Assembly (NCBI GenBank): GCA_947443645.1
Contig: CANEXF010000001.1
Span: 124,001-188,000, forward strand
Direction: 5' to 3'
Source of the DNA: Comamonadaceae bacterium
GTDB taxonomy: Bacteria > Pseudomonadota > Gammaproteobacteria > Burkholderiales > Burkholderiaceae_C
DNA: 64,000 nucleotides
In this document: one piece after another, positions 9,582 to 18,568 of the stretch
How the letters are laid out: every line of letters starts with the position of its first letter
Numbering within the stretch: the first letter of the stretch is position 1
Notes under the pieces: generated by a model
The model's database searches: none
Seen by the model: the letters and a program-made list of their open reading frames with translations, nothing else
What the model was told of the DNA's origin: nothing
Position numbers and translations under genes: made by a program

Positions 9582-10448
9582 TCAATCTGCCAAGGTGCTC
9601 AGGTCTTTCATGGACCAGACGATGCGGGCGAATTCCGGCTTGAGCTGGCTTCTGGCCTGGCGGTCGAGCCGGGACAGGCTGGCTGGCAGCTTGATGTCTC
9701 GCGGCGAGATCGGCGCGCCGCGTGATGCGAAAACGATGCAGTTGCTTTTTTCAGTCGCCGGCACTTCAACCGCGTTGCCGCCAAAACTGCGGCGTATGCG
9801 TTCGGCCCACAGCGGGTAGTCGCTGCTGTCATAGTGAAGGTTGACGACCAGCACGCCATCGGGCGCCAGTGCCGCAAAGCAGTCGTCATAAAAGCGCTGT
9901 GAGCACAAGGCTTCGGGCTGACCGTCCTGATCAAAGCCATCGATCAGCAGGACTTCAAACGAGGCGTTCTGAGCCGCCACAAATGCCGCGCCATCGGCCT
10001 GCAGCACTTCAAAGCGGTCATCGTCATCGGGTACGCAAAACTCACGGCGCAGTGCGATCACCTGCGGGTTGATCTCGAGCACCGTCATGTGGCTGTTGCT
10101 TAGTTGACGATAACAAAACTTTGCCAGTGAGCCACCGCCCAGGCCGACCATGGCAATGCGGCGGGCCTGGGGCCTGAGCAGCAAAAAACCCATCATGGTG
10201 CGCGTGTAGTCCACTTCAAGCTGCCATGGGCTGAGCTTGTTCATGCGGCTTTGCAATTCGCCCATGGTGAAGTGCAAAGACTTGGCCTGACCGTCGTCGT
10301 GCACGAAAGGCTGGCTGATGCTTGCTGTCGGCCTGTCGTGCGTGCTGTCAGCTGGTGCTGTTTCGCTCACGCCTGGCGGCGGCTGGTCAAGCGTTGGCCA
10401 TGGTGTCATTGGATTTTGAAATTTTGATGCGGCTTGCAAGGCCTGCAT
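9582..10448 (-). CDS. Spermidine synthase-like SAM-dependent transferase
   Basis: Class I SAM-binding Rossmann protein of about 288 residues. Motifs: SLHF and the QSRM/YTRTMMGFLL segment typical of spermidine-synthase homologues, the cofactor loop MVGLGGGSLAKF and the acidic TVLEINPQV strand. The classical polyamine-binding residues were not checked, and many relatives are annotated only as methyltransferase or fused-MFS SpeE-like, so polyamine synthesis is not assured. It converges with the zinc peptidase gene (16 bp between the stop codons). An internal ATG at 10409 is an alternative start. Confidence 0.78.
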   Translation of the reverse strand: MQALQAASKFQNPMTPWPTLDQPPPGVSETAPADSTHDRPTASISQPFVHDDGQAKSLHFTMGELQSRMNKLSPWQLEVDYTRTMMGFLLLRPQARRIAMVGLGGGSLAKFCYRQLSNSHMTVLEINPQVIALRREFCVPDDDDRFEVLQADGAAFVAAQNASFEVLLIDGFDQDGQPEALCSQRFYDDCFAALAPDGVLVVNLHYDSSDYPLWAERIRRSFGGNAVEVPATEKSNCIVFASRGAPISPRDIKLPASLSRLDRQARSQLKPEFARIVWSMKDLSTLAD

Positions 10449-10478
10449 TGTAGCGCCGGAGGCTGGCAGAGCTCAGAG

Positions 10479-10535
10479 TAAAAACAACGGTTTTCGCATG
10501 ACCAGCGGGCGCTGGTAGCTATTGTTTTTGTAGCG
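10479..10535 (-). repeat. Dispersed ~55-bp repeat, intergenic copy
   Basis: On the minus strand it reads GCTACAAAAACAATAGCTAC then CAGCGCCCGCTGG and a T-rich tail, matching the copy at 52001-52055. It lies between two minus-strand genes and is not coding. Confidence 0.7.
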
Positions 10536-10559
10536 TTTTTAGTGGTGGCTGCGGCTGCG

Positions 10560-10838
10560 CTATTCGACGATGGCTACCAGCAGGTCGTGCTGCCTGGAGA
10601 AATCCTGAAGAATGGCGGCGATCTGCGCGTCGGAAAGTGTCGTGATGAACTCCACAATTTTGTTGTCCTCACCCTTGTGGCTTTCGCTGACGGTGACCGT
10701 GGCCGCGCTGTCCTGACTGGCGAGCAAAGACCGCAGCGTGGGCTCCAGCGTGTGCATGACCGCGTCACGTTGCGCCGGTGTGCTGGTGGACTGTGCAGAA
10801 AAGTAAAGCTCAAAGGAAAAGTGTGTTTTCATGGCCAT
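10560..10838 (-). CDS. Hypothetical protein, about 92 residues
   Basis: Small acidic soluble protein with no cysteine, beginning MAMKTHFSFELYF (ATG 10838, or 10832 two codons later). It lies 87 bp downstream of the DUF1631 gene on the same strand. I do not recognise the family; the coding frame is supported by a sensible amino-acid composition and by the absence of a convincing alternative frame. Confidence 0.5.
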   Translation of the reverse strand: MAMKTHFSFELYFSAQSTSTPAQRDAVMHTLEPTLRSLLASQDSAATVTVSESHKGEDNKIVEFITTLSDAQIAAILQDFSRQHDLLVAIVE

Positions 10839-10925
10839 GGCCAGATTTTGAGTTGGCGCGCTGTTCTCTGACGTCAGACAGCGCCGCGACCTGCGCTGTG
10901 CGCGGCACAAAGTCGCGTGCCGCCT

Positions 10926-13586
10926 TCAGGCTGTCAACGCATGCGTCAGAACCCTGGGCTTGGCCGGCGTGGCTGATGCCGGCAGTGGGCTGGCGATTTC
11001 CGATACCACCGCGTCCAGCGCCCGAGCCACCACACCGTGGCTTTCAACCGGCCTGAGCCAGCGCTGCATGATGAGTTTTTCGCAGCTGCGCCTGGTCATC
11101 GAGTGGGGCTGGCTGCCGTGGCTTAAAAACATGAATAGCGTGGCCCGGCTGCTGGCCCAAATCAGCTGCGCGCGCAGCCAGCGGCGTTTGGAATACAGAT
11201 CGACCCAGTCGCCGGTCTTGATCTGATCCAAAATTGTCTCGGCTTGCTGCTGGGTGTAGCCCGCAGGCTGGACCGTGGCGGCATGCGCCGGGTCATTCAT
11301 CGGGTCGTGAATCGGGTCGTTGTGGCCGTCCTCGCCAGTCGCTGGTGTGCGCGGCTCTGGGGTCGAGTCAAAGTTTGTTGCCAGCTCGCCGGGCGCGGTT
11401 TGCTGGGTGTCTGCAAAGCCGGCGGCATCGAGCTCGCCGCGCCCCAGCCAGGGCTGGGCGGCAGCCAGTGCATGCATCCTGCCCAGCCGCGGCGCCAGCG
11501 CTTCATGCGTTTCTTCATGCAGCGGTTCGGCAACAGGGTCTTGCGCATCGCGCCGGCTTTTGATTCGCCTGAGTTTGAGCACCGGTTGGTGCAGCTGCAT
11601 CAGTGACTCAAAAAAGGGCTGACTCTCTTTGGGATCTTGCCCGAGCATCTCAAGGCCGGCATGAAGCTTGTCCAGTAGCGTTGGAATCATCGCTATCAAC
11701 TTGGCCGGCCGCTTGATGGTCACGTCGCGCTTGACGCTCCAGACCAGGTCTGAGACCACGGCGCAAAAGCCGTGGGGATCGATCTGGCGGCTCTGGTCTG
11801 TCAATCTGGCATGCGCCATGACCAGCGACCACGGGCCGAGCAAGAAGTCCAGCACCACGCCTGGCACCTTGTCCAGGTCCGAGCGTTCGCTCAGGTCATA
11901 CGCCATCTGGTTGGCCTGCTCCTGGCGTTGCTCGGCAAAGCGCAGCGCCTGCAGCACTTGGTTGCGGCGCGCAACTTCAAGCTGGTCCTGTTCGTCCCAG
12001 GCATATTCGAGTTGCGCCAGTGCCATGGCGAAAGGTGTAGCGTCTGTCACGGCCACGGCGTTCAGCGCATTGAAGGCACTGCGCACGACCTGGAAGAACG
12101 CGGTGAATTCCGGGCTGAATTCGTCGTTGTATTTGAAGCTGCGCTGAGCGACGCGCTCCATCAGTCGCCTGCCGGGGTGGTCTTCGCCGCTGAGAAAACG
12201 CGGGTCCACCAGCGCCAGCCTCAGCAGTGAAGGCTCCAGCGCGACGATGGCTTCGCGCACCGGCGCCAGCAGGCGAGGGTCTTGCGCGACCTGGTTCACC
12301 AGTTTGGGCACCAGCTCCAGCCCGAGGACCTGGCCGAGCTGCGTGGCCTCGGTCTTGAGCTGGGTGCGCAGCATGGTGCGTTCGCGTGAACGCGCGTAGC
12401 TGCCCCAGAGCGTGGCGTTCAGCGGGCTGGAGACATCGACCTGACGCTGGGGCCGGTCAACGGCAGCCAGTGATGCATGCGTGGCCTGGTCTTCGCTGGC
12501 GCGCTCGCTCTGGACCGGCTGCACCGGCTCTGTCAGCGGCGCGGCAGACGAATCCGGCGCAGCCTTCAGCGCGGCCAGCTCTTCTTCGACACTGGCGTAA
12601 TAAGTCGAAGTGAGTTGCTCACTGGCCTTGCCGCCACCATGAAACACGAAGTCCGGCAGCAAGGCATCGCGTATGTCCGGGTCTGAAAAATCTTCGTGCG
12701 GCCTGGGCCTGGCCATCAGCTGGGCTTCCGGATACGCGCCTTCAAGATAGGCCGGAACCGCCGTGCCCGACTTGCGCTGTGGTTTTTGGACGGCGGCAGC
12801 CGCTGCCACTTGCGGCGCTTGCCGCACACGGTAGTGGACCGCCTGCACCTGCGCTTGCTCAAGCCGGGTAATCGTCTGCACATAGATGCACTGGATTGCC
12901 GCGGCCAGCGGATGGGCCAGGTGTTTGATGCACAGCGCCAGCAGCGCGGGATCGGCCTGGCTCGCAGCCATCAGCGTTTGCAGCACCGATGTGAACACCT
13001 CGGGCCGCAGTGGGTTGCGTTCTGGCCTGACGTTTAGCCATCCTTGCGCGGAACTCATCAAGCTGTCCAGCTCTGCCAGTGTGGGTTCCAGCCGCGGCAC
13101 GATGTGCTGCAGCAGCCGCGACGATTCAATGGCTTGCGTGATGTCTGCATCCTGCACCAGTTGCAAGGCATCCAGCGACTGCCTGTAGCCCAGTATTGCG
13201 GGCGGCCCTTGAAGTGCGGTTGCGTTGTGGTCTGCCGGGCTGTCATTGGCCGCCGCATCGAACGCCGTCAGCAATGCCGGCGGGTAGCGTGCGCACCAGG
13301 CGACCTTGTTGTCCCTGAGGTGGCGCCAGGCGCTGGCGAACTGGTCGCGCTCCGATACCTTCAGGGATTGAATTTCTGCGGTTTGCAGCGTGGCGACCGC
13401 GCTTTCAATGCTCTGCTCCAGCGCCGGATCGGCCGCTTCGGCCGCCTGCAACAGGCAGGATTGAAGAACGTCAGGTCGCGAGGACATTTCAAGCGCCATT
13501 CCCGAAAAGTGTGTTGACGAGTGCGCTCCGACAGGCGGGTTGAAGTCTGGATCTCGGTGCGCGCAGCGTTTGAGGGTAAGGGCCAA
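10926..13586 (-). CDS. DUF1631 family protein (large, PilZ-like C-terminal region)
   Basis: Up to 886 residues, mostly helical and without membrane segments or a signal peptide. The conserved core FLLGPWSLVMAHARL plus DLVWSVK and the C-terminal GDWVDLYSKRRWLRAQLIW segment match my recollection of the DUF1631 family, whose older name thymidine phosphorylase is a misannotation. The C-terminal part resembles the PilZ-like fold that can bind cyclic-di-GMP, but I see no RxxxR signature, so ligand binding is unproven. ATG 13499 (MALEMSS) is an alternative start. The gene diverges from the small exported protein at 13812 across a 225-bp gap with no other recognisable feature. Confidence 0.8.
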   Translation of the reverse strand: MALTLKRCAHRDPDFNPPVGAHSSTHFSGMALEMSSRPDVLQSCLLQAAEAADPALEQSIESAVATLQTAEIQSLKVSERDQFASAWRHLRDNKVAWCARYPPALLTAFDAAANDSPADHNATALQGPPAILGYRQSLDALQLVQDADITQAIESSRLLQHIVPRLEPTLAELDSLMSSAQGWLNVRPERNPLRPEVFTSVLQTLMAASQADPALLALCIKHLAHPLAAAIQCIYVQTITRLEQAQVQAVHYRVRQAPQVAAAAAVQKPQRKSGTAVPAYLEGAYPEAQLMARPRPHEDFSDPDIRDALLPDFVFHGGGKASEQLTSTYYASVEEELAALKAAPDSSAAPLTEPVQPVQSERASEDQATHASLAAVDRPQRQVDVSSPLNATLWGSYARSRERTMLRTQLKTEATQLGQVLGLELVPKLVNQVAQDPRLLAPVREAIVALEPSLLRLALVDPRFLSGEDHPGRRLMERVAQRSFKYNDEFSPEFTAFFQVVRSAFNALNAVAVTDATPFAMALAQLEYAWDEQDQLEVARRNQVLQALRFAEQRQEQANQMAYDLSERSDLDKVPGVVLDFLLGPWSLVMAHARLTDQSRQIDPHGFCAVVSDLVWSVKRDVTIKRPAKLIAMIPTLLDKLHAGLEMLGQDPKESQPFFESLMQLHQPVLKLRRIKSRRDAQDPVAEPLHEETHEALAPRLGRMHALAAAQPWLGRGELDAAGFADTQQTAPGELATNFDSTPEPRTPATGEDGHNDPIHDPMNDPAHAATVQPAGYTQQQAETILDQIKTGDWVDLYSKRRWLRAQLIWASSRATLFMFLSHGSQPHSMTRRSCEKLIMQRWLRPVESHGVVARALDAVVSEIASPLPASATPAKPRVLTHALTA

Positions 13587-13811
13587 CGCTGTTTGAAATG
13601 AGCATCTTGCAAAGTGTTTCCAACGGTTGCGCCTGCATACAACTGGTGCGCAGGCATTGGCGCCCGACGCGGCCCGCCAAGCCTTGTGGCTACTCGTTTT
13701 CTATAAGATCAAGGTCTATTCAACCAGGTCGCATCAACGCAACACTGTGGCTCTTGAGGTCTTGGGCCTTGGTCGCTGAGCGGTTTTGCCCTGACCTTTC
13801 CCGGTTTTTTC

Positions 13812-14336
13812 TTGAATTCTTACTGGCGGTTTTTTTCGCGTTTGCGGCTTGCCGTTTTATGGCTTGGCGCAACCGTGGCTTGCGCCAGCGCGTGGTCGCA
13901 GACCGCGCTTGAAGAGATGGGCTGGCTGGGCCAGAGCGCCTTGCAACTCGCGCCGGCTTTGCGATCTGCCCAATTGGTGCGCTCACCGCATCGTCTGGCA
14001 TCCGGCGCAGTGGGGACCTGGCGGGTGCCCGATGTGTTGTGCGAAGGTCTGCATTGTGAGCAGACCCTGTATTTCTTGCAGGGCCGCCTGGCGCAGATCG
14101 AGTGGCTGCAACTGCCGTCTGCTGAGGCAGGCTACGCCGAACTGCTGCAATCGCTGCGTCTACAGTTCGGGCCAGAGCTTGCATCCTCAGCGTCTACGGC
14201 ACAGGCGATCATGGAGACGGCGTCCTGGACGCACTCCGGTGTCGACGTGCTGCTGTTTCGCTCTGGTAGGCCCGAGCATCCCAGCGTGCGCCTGGTGATC
14301 AGGCCCCAGCATCTGGTGGACGCGGGCGAGCTCTGA
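13812..14336 (+). CDS. Hypothetical exported protein
   Basis: A 174-residue protein from a TTG start with an N-terminal signal peptide: basic FSRLRLA, hydrophobic VLWLGATVACASA and a probable cleavage after AWS-Q. A cysteine pair (VLCEGLHCEQTL) lies in the exported part and could form a disulfide. No family was recognised. A later TTG at 13842 would still leave a signal-like N-terminus. It converges with glcB, with a stem-loop repeat between them. Confidence 0.55.
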   Translation: MNSYWRFFSRLRLAVLWLGATVACASAWSQTALEEMGWLGQSALQLAPALRSAQLVRSPHRLASGAVGTWRVPDVLCEGLHCEQTLYFLQGRLAQIEWLQLPSAEAGYAELLQSLRLQFGPELASSASTAQAIMETASWTHSGVDVLLFRSGRPEHPSVRLVIRPQHLVDAGEL

Positions 14337-14374
14337 CCTGGCGCTGCTGCCAGATAGGTAGAACGCTTTTTTAC

Positions 14375-14431
14375 CTAATAAAAAATAGCTGCGAAGCCCG
14401 ACTGGCGGTCGCTGGCAGCTATTTATTCAGT
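14375..14431. terminator. Hairpin formed by a dispersed repeat copy between convergent genes
   Basis: AAATAGCTGC at 14383-14392 pairs perfectly with GCAGCTATTT at 14415-14424, flanked by A/T-rich sequence on both sides. The unit is a variant of the ~55-bp dispersed repeat. Lying between the stops of the exported-protein gene and glcB, it could act as a bidirectional terminator; that role is inferred. Confidence 0.6.
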
Positions 14432-14456
14432 AGCAGATGTCGGGTGCCTTGACAGC

Positions 14457-16664
14457 TCAGGCCGCTGCCTTGACCTTCAGGCGCCAGGCATGCAGCAGCG
14501 GCTCGGTGTAGCCGCTCGGCTGCTCCAGGCCTTTGAACACCAGGTCGCATGCGGCCATATAGGCCATGGACGTTTCAAAATTGCCGGCCATGTTTTTGTA
14601 CAGCGGGTCGCCGGCGTTCTGGCCATCGACCACGGCAGCCATGCGTTCAAAGGTTTCCTTGACCTGCGCGTGGCTGACCACGCCGTGCAGCAGCCAGTTG
14701 GCGATGTGCTGGCTGGAAATGCGCAAGGTGGCGCGGTCTTCCATCAGGCCGACGTTGTGGATATCGGGCACCTTGGAGCAGCCCACGCCCTGGTCAATCC
14801 AGCGCACCACATAACCCAGAATGCCTTGCGCGTTGTTGTCGATCTCCTGCTGCCTGTCTTGCGCCGACCAGTTGGGCGTGGCGCTCACGGGGATTTGCAG
14901 CAAGGCATTCAGGATGTTGTCGCGTTCGGCGTTGACATCGGTTTTCTCCAGCGCCATTTGCACCTCGGCCACGTTGACCTGGTGGTAGTGCAGCGCGTGC
15001 AGGGTGGCGGCGGTCGGCGATGGCACCCAGGCGGTGTTGGCGCCGGCTTTGGGGTGGCCGATTTTTTGCTCCAGCATGGCGGCCATCAGGTCAGGCATGG
15101 CCCACATGCCTTTGCCGATCTGGGCCTTGCCGCGCAGTCCGCACGACAGGCCGACCAGCACATTGTTTTTCTCGTAGGCGCCAATCCAGGCGCTGGTTTT
15201 CATGTCGCCCTTGCGGATCATGGGGCCGGCCTGCATGGCGGTGTGCATCTCGTCGCCGGTGCGGTCCAGAAAACCGGTGTTGATGAAGGCCACGCGCGCA
15301 CCTGCTTCGGCAATGCAGGCCTTGAGGTTGACGCTGGTGCGGCGCTCTTCGTCCATGATGCCGAGCTTGACGGTATTCGGGCTCAAGCCCAGCAGCGCCT
15401 CGACACGGCCGAACAGCTCGGCTGCGAAGGCGACTTCCTTGGGGCCGTGCATCTTTGGCTTGACGATGTAGACCGAGCCGGTGCGCGAGTTCACGATGGC
15501 TTCCTTGCCGCGGCGCTTGAGGTCGTGCATGGCGATCGTCACGGTCACCACCGCATCCAGAATGCCTTCGGGGATTTCCTGGCCCTGGCCATATAGGATG
15601 GCCGGGTTGGTCATCAGGTGGCCGACATTGCGCAGAAACATCAGCGAGCGGCCATGCAGCGTGACGGGCGCGCTATCGGCACCGGTGTATTTGCGGTCTG
15701 CATTGAGGCCGCGTGTGAAGGTCTTGCCGCCCTTGCTGACTTCTTCGGTCAGCGTGGCCTGCAGAATGCCCAGCCAGTTGCTATACGCCAGTACCTTGTC
15801 GTCGGCGTCAACCACTGCGACCGAGTCTTCCAGATCCAGAATTGTTGACAGTGCGGCTTCGAGCACCAGGTCGCTCACGCCGGCCGCATCAGACTGGCCT
15901 ATGGGCGTGGCGGCGTTGATCTGGATGTCCAGGTGCAGCCCGTTGTGCTTGAGCAGCACCGACGAGGGCGCGGCTGCATCACCCTGATAGCCGATGAACT
16001 GCGATGGATCGGCCAGGCCGGTGTTGCCGCTGGCCGTGCTGACCACCAGCGCGCCAGCGGCAACGCTGTAGCGCGTCGCGTCCTTGTGCGAGCCTTTGGC
16101 CAGCGGTGCAGCCTGGTCGAGTACGCCGCGTGCGAACGCGATGACCTTGGCGCCACGCACCGGGTTGTAGCCTTTGCCTTTTTCTGCGCCATCGGTTTCG
16201 GCTATGGCGTCTGTGCCGTAAAGCGCGTCATACAGCGAGCCCCAGCGTGCGTTGGCGGCATTGAGCGCATAGCGCGCGTTCAGCACCGGCACCACCAGTT
16301 GCGGGCCGGCCTGCAGGGCCAGCTCGGCGTCGACGTTGGCGGTCGTGGCTTTGACTTCGAGCGGCTGCGCCACCAGGTAGCCAATCGACTCCAGAAAGCT
16401 GCGGTAAGCCGGCATGTCCTGAATCGGGCCGGGGTTGGCCTTGTGCCAGCTGTCCATGGCGGTTTGCAGGCGGTCACGCTCGGCCAGCAAGGCGATGTTT
16501 TTTGGCGCGAGGTCGGTGACCAGCGCGTCAAAGCCCTTCCAGAAAGCCTCGCTGCTCACGCCGGTGCCGGGCAAGACCTGTTCTTCGATAAAGCGGTGCA
16601 GCACGCTGGCGACCTGCAACTGGTGGCACTGGGTGCGTGGTGTGGCGGTGTGGGGTGCAGTCAT
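14457..16664 (-). CDS. glcB: Malate synthase G
   Basis: Condenses glyoxylate with acetyl-CoA to malate. The 735-residue length is that of the monomeric G isoform. Recognisable segments are [50 protein letters not shown] with the catalytic Arg/Glu region following ([17 protein letters not shown]), and [20 protein letters not shown]. It lies 52 bp downstream of a haloacid dehalogenase gene on the same strand, suggesting co-transcription: dehalogenation of a haloacetate gives glycolate, which after oxidation to glyoxylate is the GlcB substrate. Confidence 0.97.
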   Translation of the reverse strand: MTAPHTATPRTQCHQLQVASVLHRFIEEQVLPGTGVSSEAFWKGFDALVTDLAPKNIALLAERDRLQTAMDSWHKANPGPIQDMPAYRSFLESIGYLVAQPLEVKATTANVDAELALQAGPQLVVPVLNARYALNAANARWGSLYDALYGTDAIAETDGAEKGKGYNPVRGAKVIAFARGVLDQAAPLAKGSHKDATRYSVAAGALVVSTASGNTGLADPSQFIGYQGDAAAPSSVLLKHNGLHLDIQINAATPIGQSDAAGVSDLVLEAALSTILDLEDSVAVVDADDKVLAYSNWLGILQATLTEEVSKGGKTFTRGLNADRKYTGADSAPVTLHGRSLMFLRNVGHLMTNPAILYGQGQEIPEGILDAVVTVTIAMHDLKRRGKEAIVNSRTGSVYIVKPKMHGPKEVAFAAELFGRVEALLGLSPNTVKLGIMDEERRTSVNLKACIAEAGARVAFINTGFLDRTGDEMHTAMQAGPMIRKGDMKTSAWIGAYEKNNVLVGLSCGLRGKAQIGKGMWAMPDLMAAMLEQKIGHPKAGANTAWVPSPTAATLHALHYHQVNVAEVQMALEKTDVNAERDNILNALLQIPVSATPNWSAQDRQQEIDNNAQGILGYVVRWIDQGVGCSKVPDIHNVGLMEDRATLRISSQHIANWLLHGVVSHAQVKETFERMAAVVDGQNAGDPLYKNMAGNFETSMAYMAACDLVFKGLEQPSGYTEPLLHAWRLKVKAAA

Positions 16665-16716
16665 GGCGAGTCCTCAAAGATAAAGTTGAAAATCAAAAAA
16701 TCAGGCGCTTGCAAAT

Positions 16717-17433
16717 TCAGGCCAGCAGCGTGAGCACGTCGCGCAGGCTGCTGCCGCTGTAAGTCGGTGGTGTGCCCAGCGTTTCGAAGGGCAGCTTGTA
16801 GCGGTTCACCCACAGCGTGCGGTAACCGTACCAGGTGGCGGCCAGCGCGTCCCAGCTGTTGCAGCTGACAAAGACAATTTGCGCGGCCTTCAGGCCAGTG
16901 GCTTGCTCGCCGAGCGCGTAGGCAGCCGGGTGAGTCTTGTATTGGCGGATGCTGTCGACGCTGATGACATGGTCCAGCAAGCCGTCCAGCCCGGCCGACT
17001 TGACGGCCACCTCCAGCATGGCTGGATCGCCATTGGACAAGATGCCGGTGGTGATGCCGCGCTGCTTGAGGGCTTGCAGCACCTCGCGGTTTTCCGGAAA
17101 GGCGCTTAAATGCCGGTACTCGTTCATCAGCCGCTCTTCGGCCGCCGGCGTCAGCTCCAGGCCCAGGCGCAAGCAGGCGTAGCGCAGACCGGCGCGGGTC
17201 AGCTCCCAAAACGGCTGGTAGACCGACTCCAGTGCCGGGCCACGCCGGCTGCTGCTGACCAGTCGGCTGTACTCAATTTGCTTGTCGCGCCACAGCAGAC
17301 CCAGCGCCTGGCCCTGGCCAGGAAACAGCTGCTCGGCCGCCAGGCCCACGCTGTAAACATCAAACAGCGTGCCATAGGCATCAAACAGAATAGCGCGCGG
17401 CGTCTGTGTGCTGATGGCGGCGGATTTTTTCAT
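16717..17433 (-). CDS. (S)-2-haloacid dehalogenase (HAD superfamily, type II)
   Basis: Hydrolyses L-2-haloalkanoates to D-2-hydroxyacids; haloacetates give glycolate. The 238-residue protein carries the nucleophile motif FDAYGTLFDV (Asp18), the Arg in LLWRDKQIEYSRL, SNGDPAML, Lys and Tyr in YKTHPAAYALG, and the SCNSWDALAATW segment with the Ser-Asn-Asp set. These correspond to the known active-site residues of L-DEX-type enzymes, so activity is plausible. It precedes glcB by 52 bp and diverges from a LysR gene, with a 25-bp palindrome 31 bp upstream of its start. Confidence 0.92.
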   Translation of the reverse strand: MKKSAAISTQTPRAILFDAYGTLFDVYSVGLAAEQLFPGQGQALGLLWRDKQIEYSRLVSSSRRGPALESVYQPFWELTRAGLRYACLRLGLELTPAAEERLMNEYRHLSAFPENREVLQALKQRGITTGILSNGDPAMLEVAVKSAGLDGLLDHVISVDSIRQYKTHPAAYALGEQATGLKAAQIVFVSCNSWDALAATWYGYRTLWVNRYKLPFETLGTPPTYSGSSLRDVLTLLA

Positions 17434-17463
17434 CTCGCTACTTTATTCGATACTTTTAAAAAG

Positions 17464-17488
17464 ATTAATTGCTTTAAAGGCATTTAAT
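17464..17488. promoter_or_regulatory. 25-bp near-perfect palindrome, candidate LysR operator
   Basis: Arms ATTAA and TTTAAT enclose TGC/GCA inner arms; 10 of 12 symmetric positions pair about a central A. It sits in the AT-rich 120-bp gap between the divergent haloacid dehalogenase and LysR genes, the usual place for a LysR site that controls both. Binding is inferred from position and symmetry only. Confidence 0.6.
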
Positions 17489-17553
17489 ATGCAACTTTAA
17501 TGTATGTAATGAGGTGCGCGTGCCGGCAAACGTCAGCCGCATAATCGCCTGCG

Positions 17554-18483
17554 ATGGACAAACTCAAGCAGCTGGAATCTTTTGTATCCGTGGTGGCGCG
17601 CGGCAGCTTGACTGCGGCGGCCAAGGCCGAGGGTGTGGCTGCGGCCATCATGGGGCGCCGACTCGATGCGCTGGAAGAACGGCTCGGCGTCAAGCTGCTG
17701 GTGCGCACCACGCGGCGCATCACGCTCACCCATGAGGGCAGCGCTTTTCTGGAGGACTGCCAGCGCCTGCTGGCTGATCTGGCCAATGCCGAAGCCAGTG
17801 TTTCAGCCGGTGGCGTCAAGGCCAGCGGACATTTGCGCATCACGGCGCCAGCCGGCTTTGGCCGGCGTCATGTGGCGCCACTGGTGACCAAATTTCGCGA
17901 GCAGCATGCGGATGTGACGATTTCACTGAACCTGAGCGACCGCGTGATCGACCTGGCTGGCGAGGGTTTTGACTGTGCGGTGCGGGTCGGTGATTTGCCC
18001 GATTCGTCCCTGGTCAGCGTGCGCATGGCTGACAACCGGCGCTTGTGCGTCGCCACACCCGGCTACCTCAAGGCGCACGGCGTGCCGCAGCATCCCTCGG
18101 AACTGGCGAAATTCGACTGCCTGACCTTGTCCAGCGAGGCCTCGCAGGCGCGCGGCTGGTCTTTCCGCATCGATGGCGAGGTGGTCTACCTGCGCCCGGG
18201 TGGGCCGCTGGATTGCTCGGACGGGCAGGTGCTGCACGACTGGTGCCTGGCCGGCTACGGTATTGCGTGGCGCAGCACCTGGGAGGTGGAGGCCGAAGTC
18301 GCCGCCGGACGGCTGGTGGCCTTGCTGGAAGATTTTGCCGCCCCGCCCAATGGCATTTACGCCGTGTTTTCCCAGCGCAAGCACCTGCCGCTGCGGGTGC
18401 GCCTGTGGATAGATTTTTTAAAGCACAGCTACGGCCATCAGGACTTCTGGCAGCCTGCCTTGGCTCAGAGCCAGGCCAGCTGA
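17554..18483 (+). CDS. LysR-type transcriptional regulator
   Basis: A 309-residue LTTR: N-terminal winged helix (LESFVSVVARGSLTAAAKAE...RRLDALEERLGVKLLVRTTRRITLTHEG) and a CrgA-like periplasmic-binding-type effector domain (GHLRITAPAGFGRRHVAPL). Divergent from the haloacid dehalogenase-glcB pair across a palindrome, so these genes are the likely targets. The effector could be a haloacid or glycolate, but nothing in the sequence shows this. Confidence 0.9.
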   Translation: MDKLKQLESFVSVVARGSLTAAAKAEGVAAAIMGRRLDALEERLGVKLLVRTTRRITLTHEGSAFLEDCQRLLADLANAEASVSAGGVKASGHLRITAPAGFGRRHVAPLVTKFREQHADVTISLNLSDRVIDLAGEGFDCAVRVGDLPDSSLVSVRMADNRRLCVATPGYLKAHGVPQHPSELAKFDCLTLSSEASQARGWSFRIDGEVVYLRPGGPLDCSDGQVLHDWCLAGYGIAWRSTWEVEAEVAAGRLVALLEDFAAPPNGIYAVFSQRKHLPLRVRLWIDFLKHSYGHQDFWQPALAQSQAS

Positions 18484-18568
18484 GCGTGGGCCTTGCCGCA
18501 AAGCGGCGCGGCACAGGCCGACGCAAGCGCTTTGCGGGGCACGCGTTTGATAAACGTAAAATCCGGCC

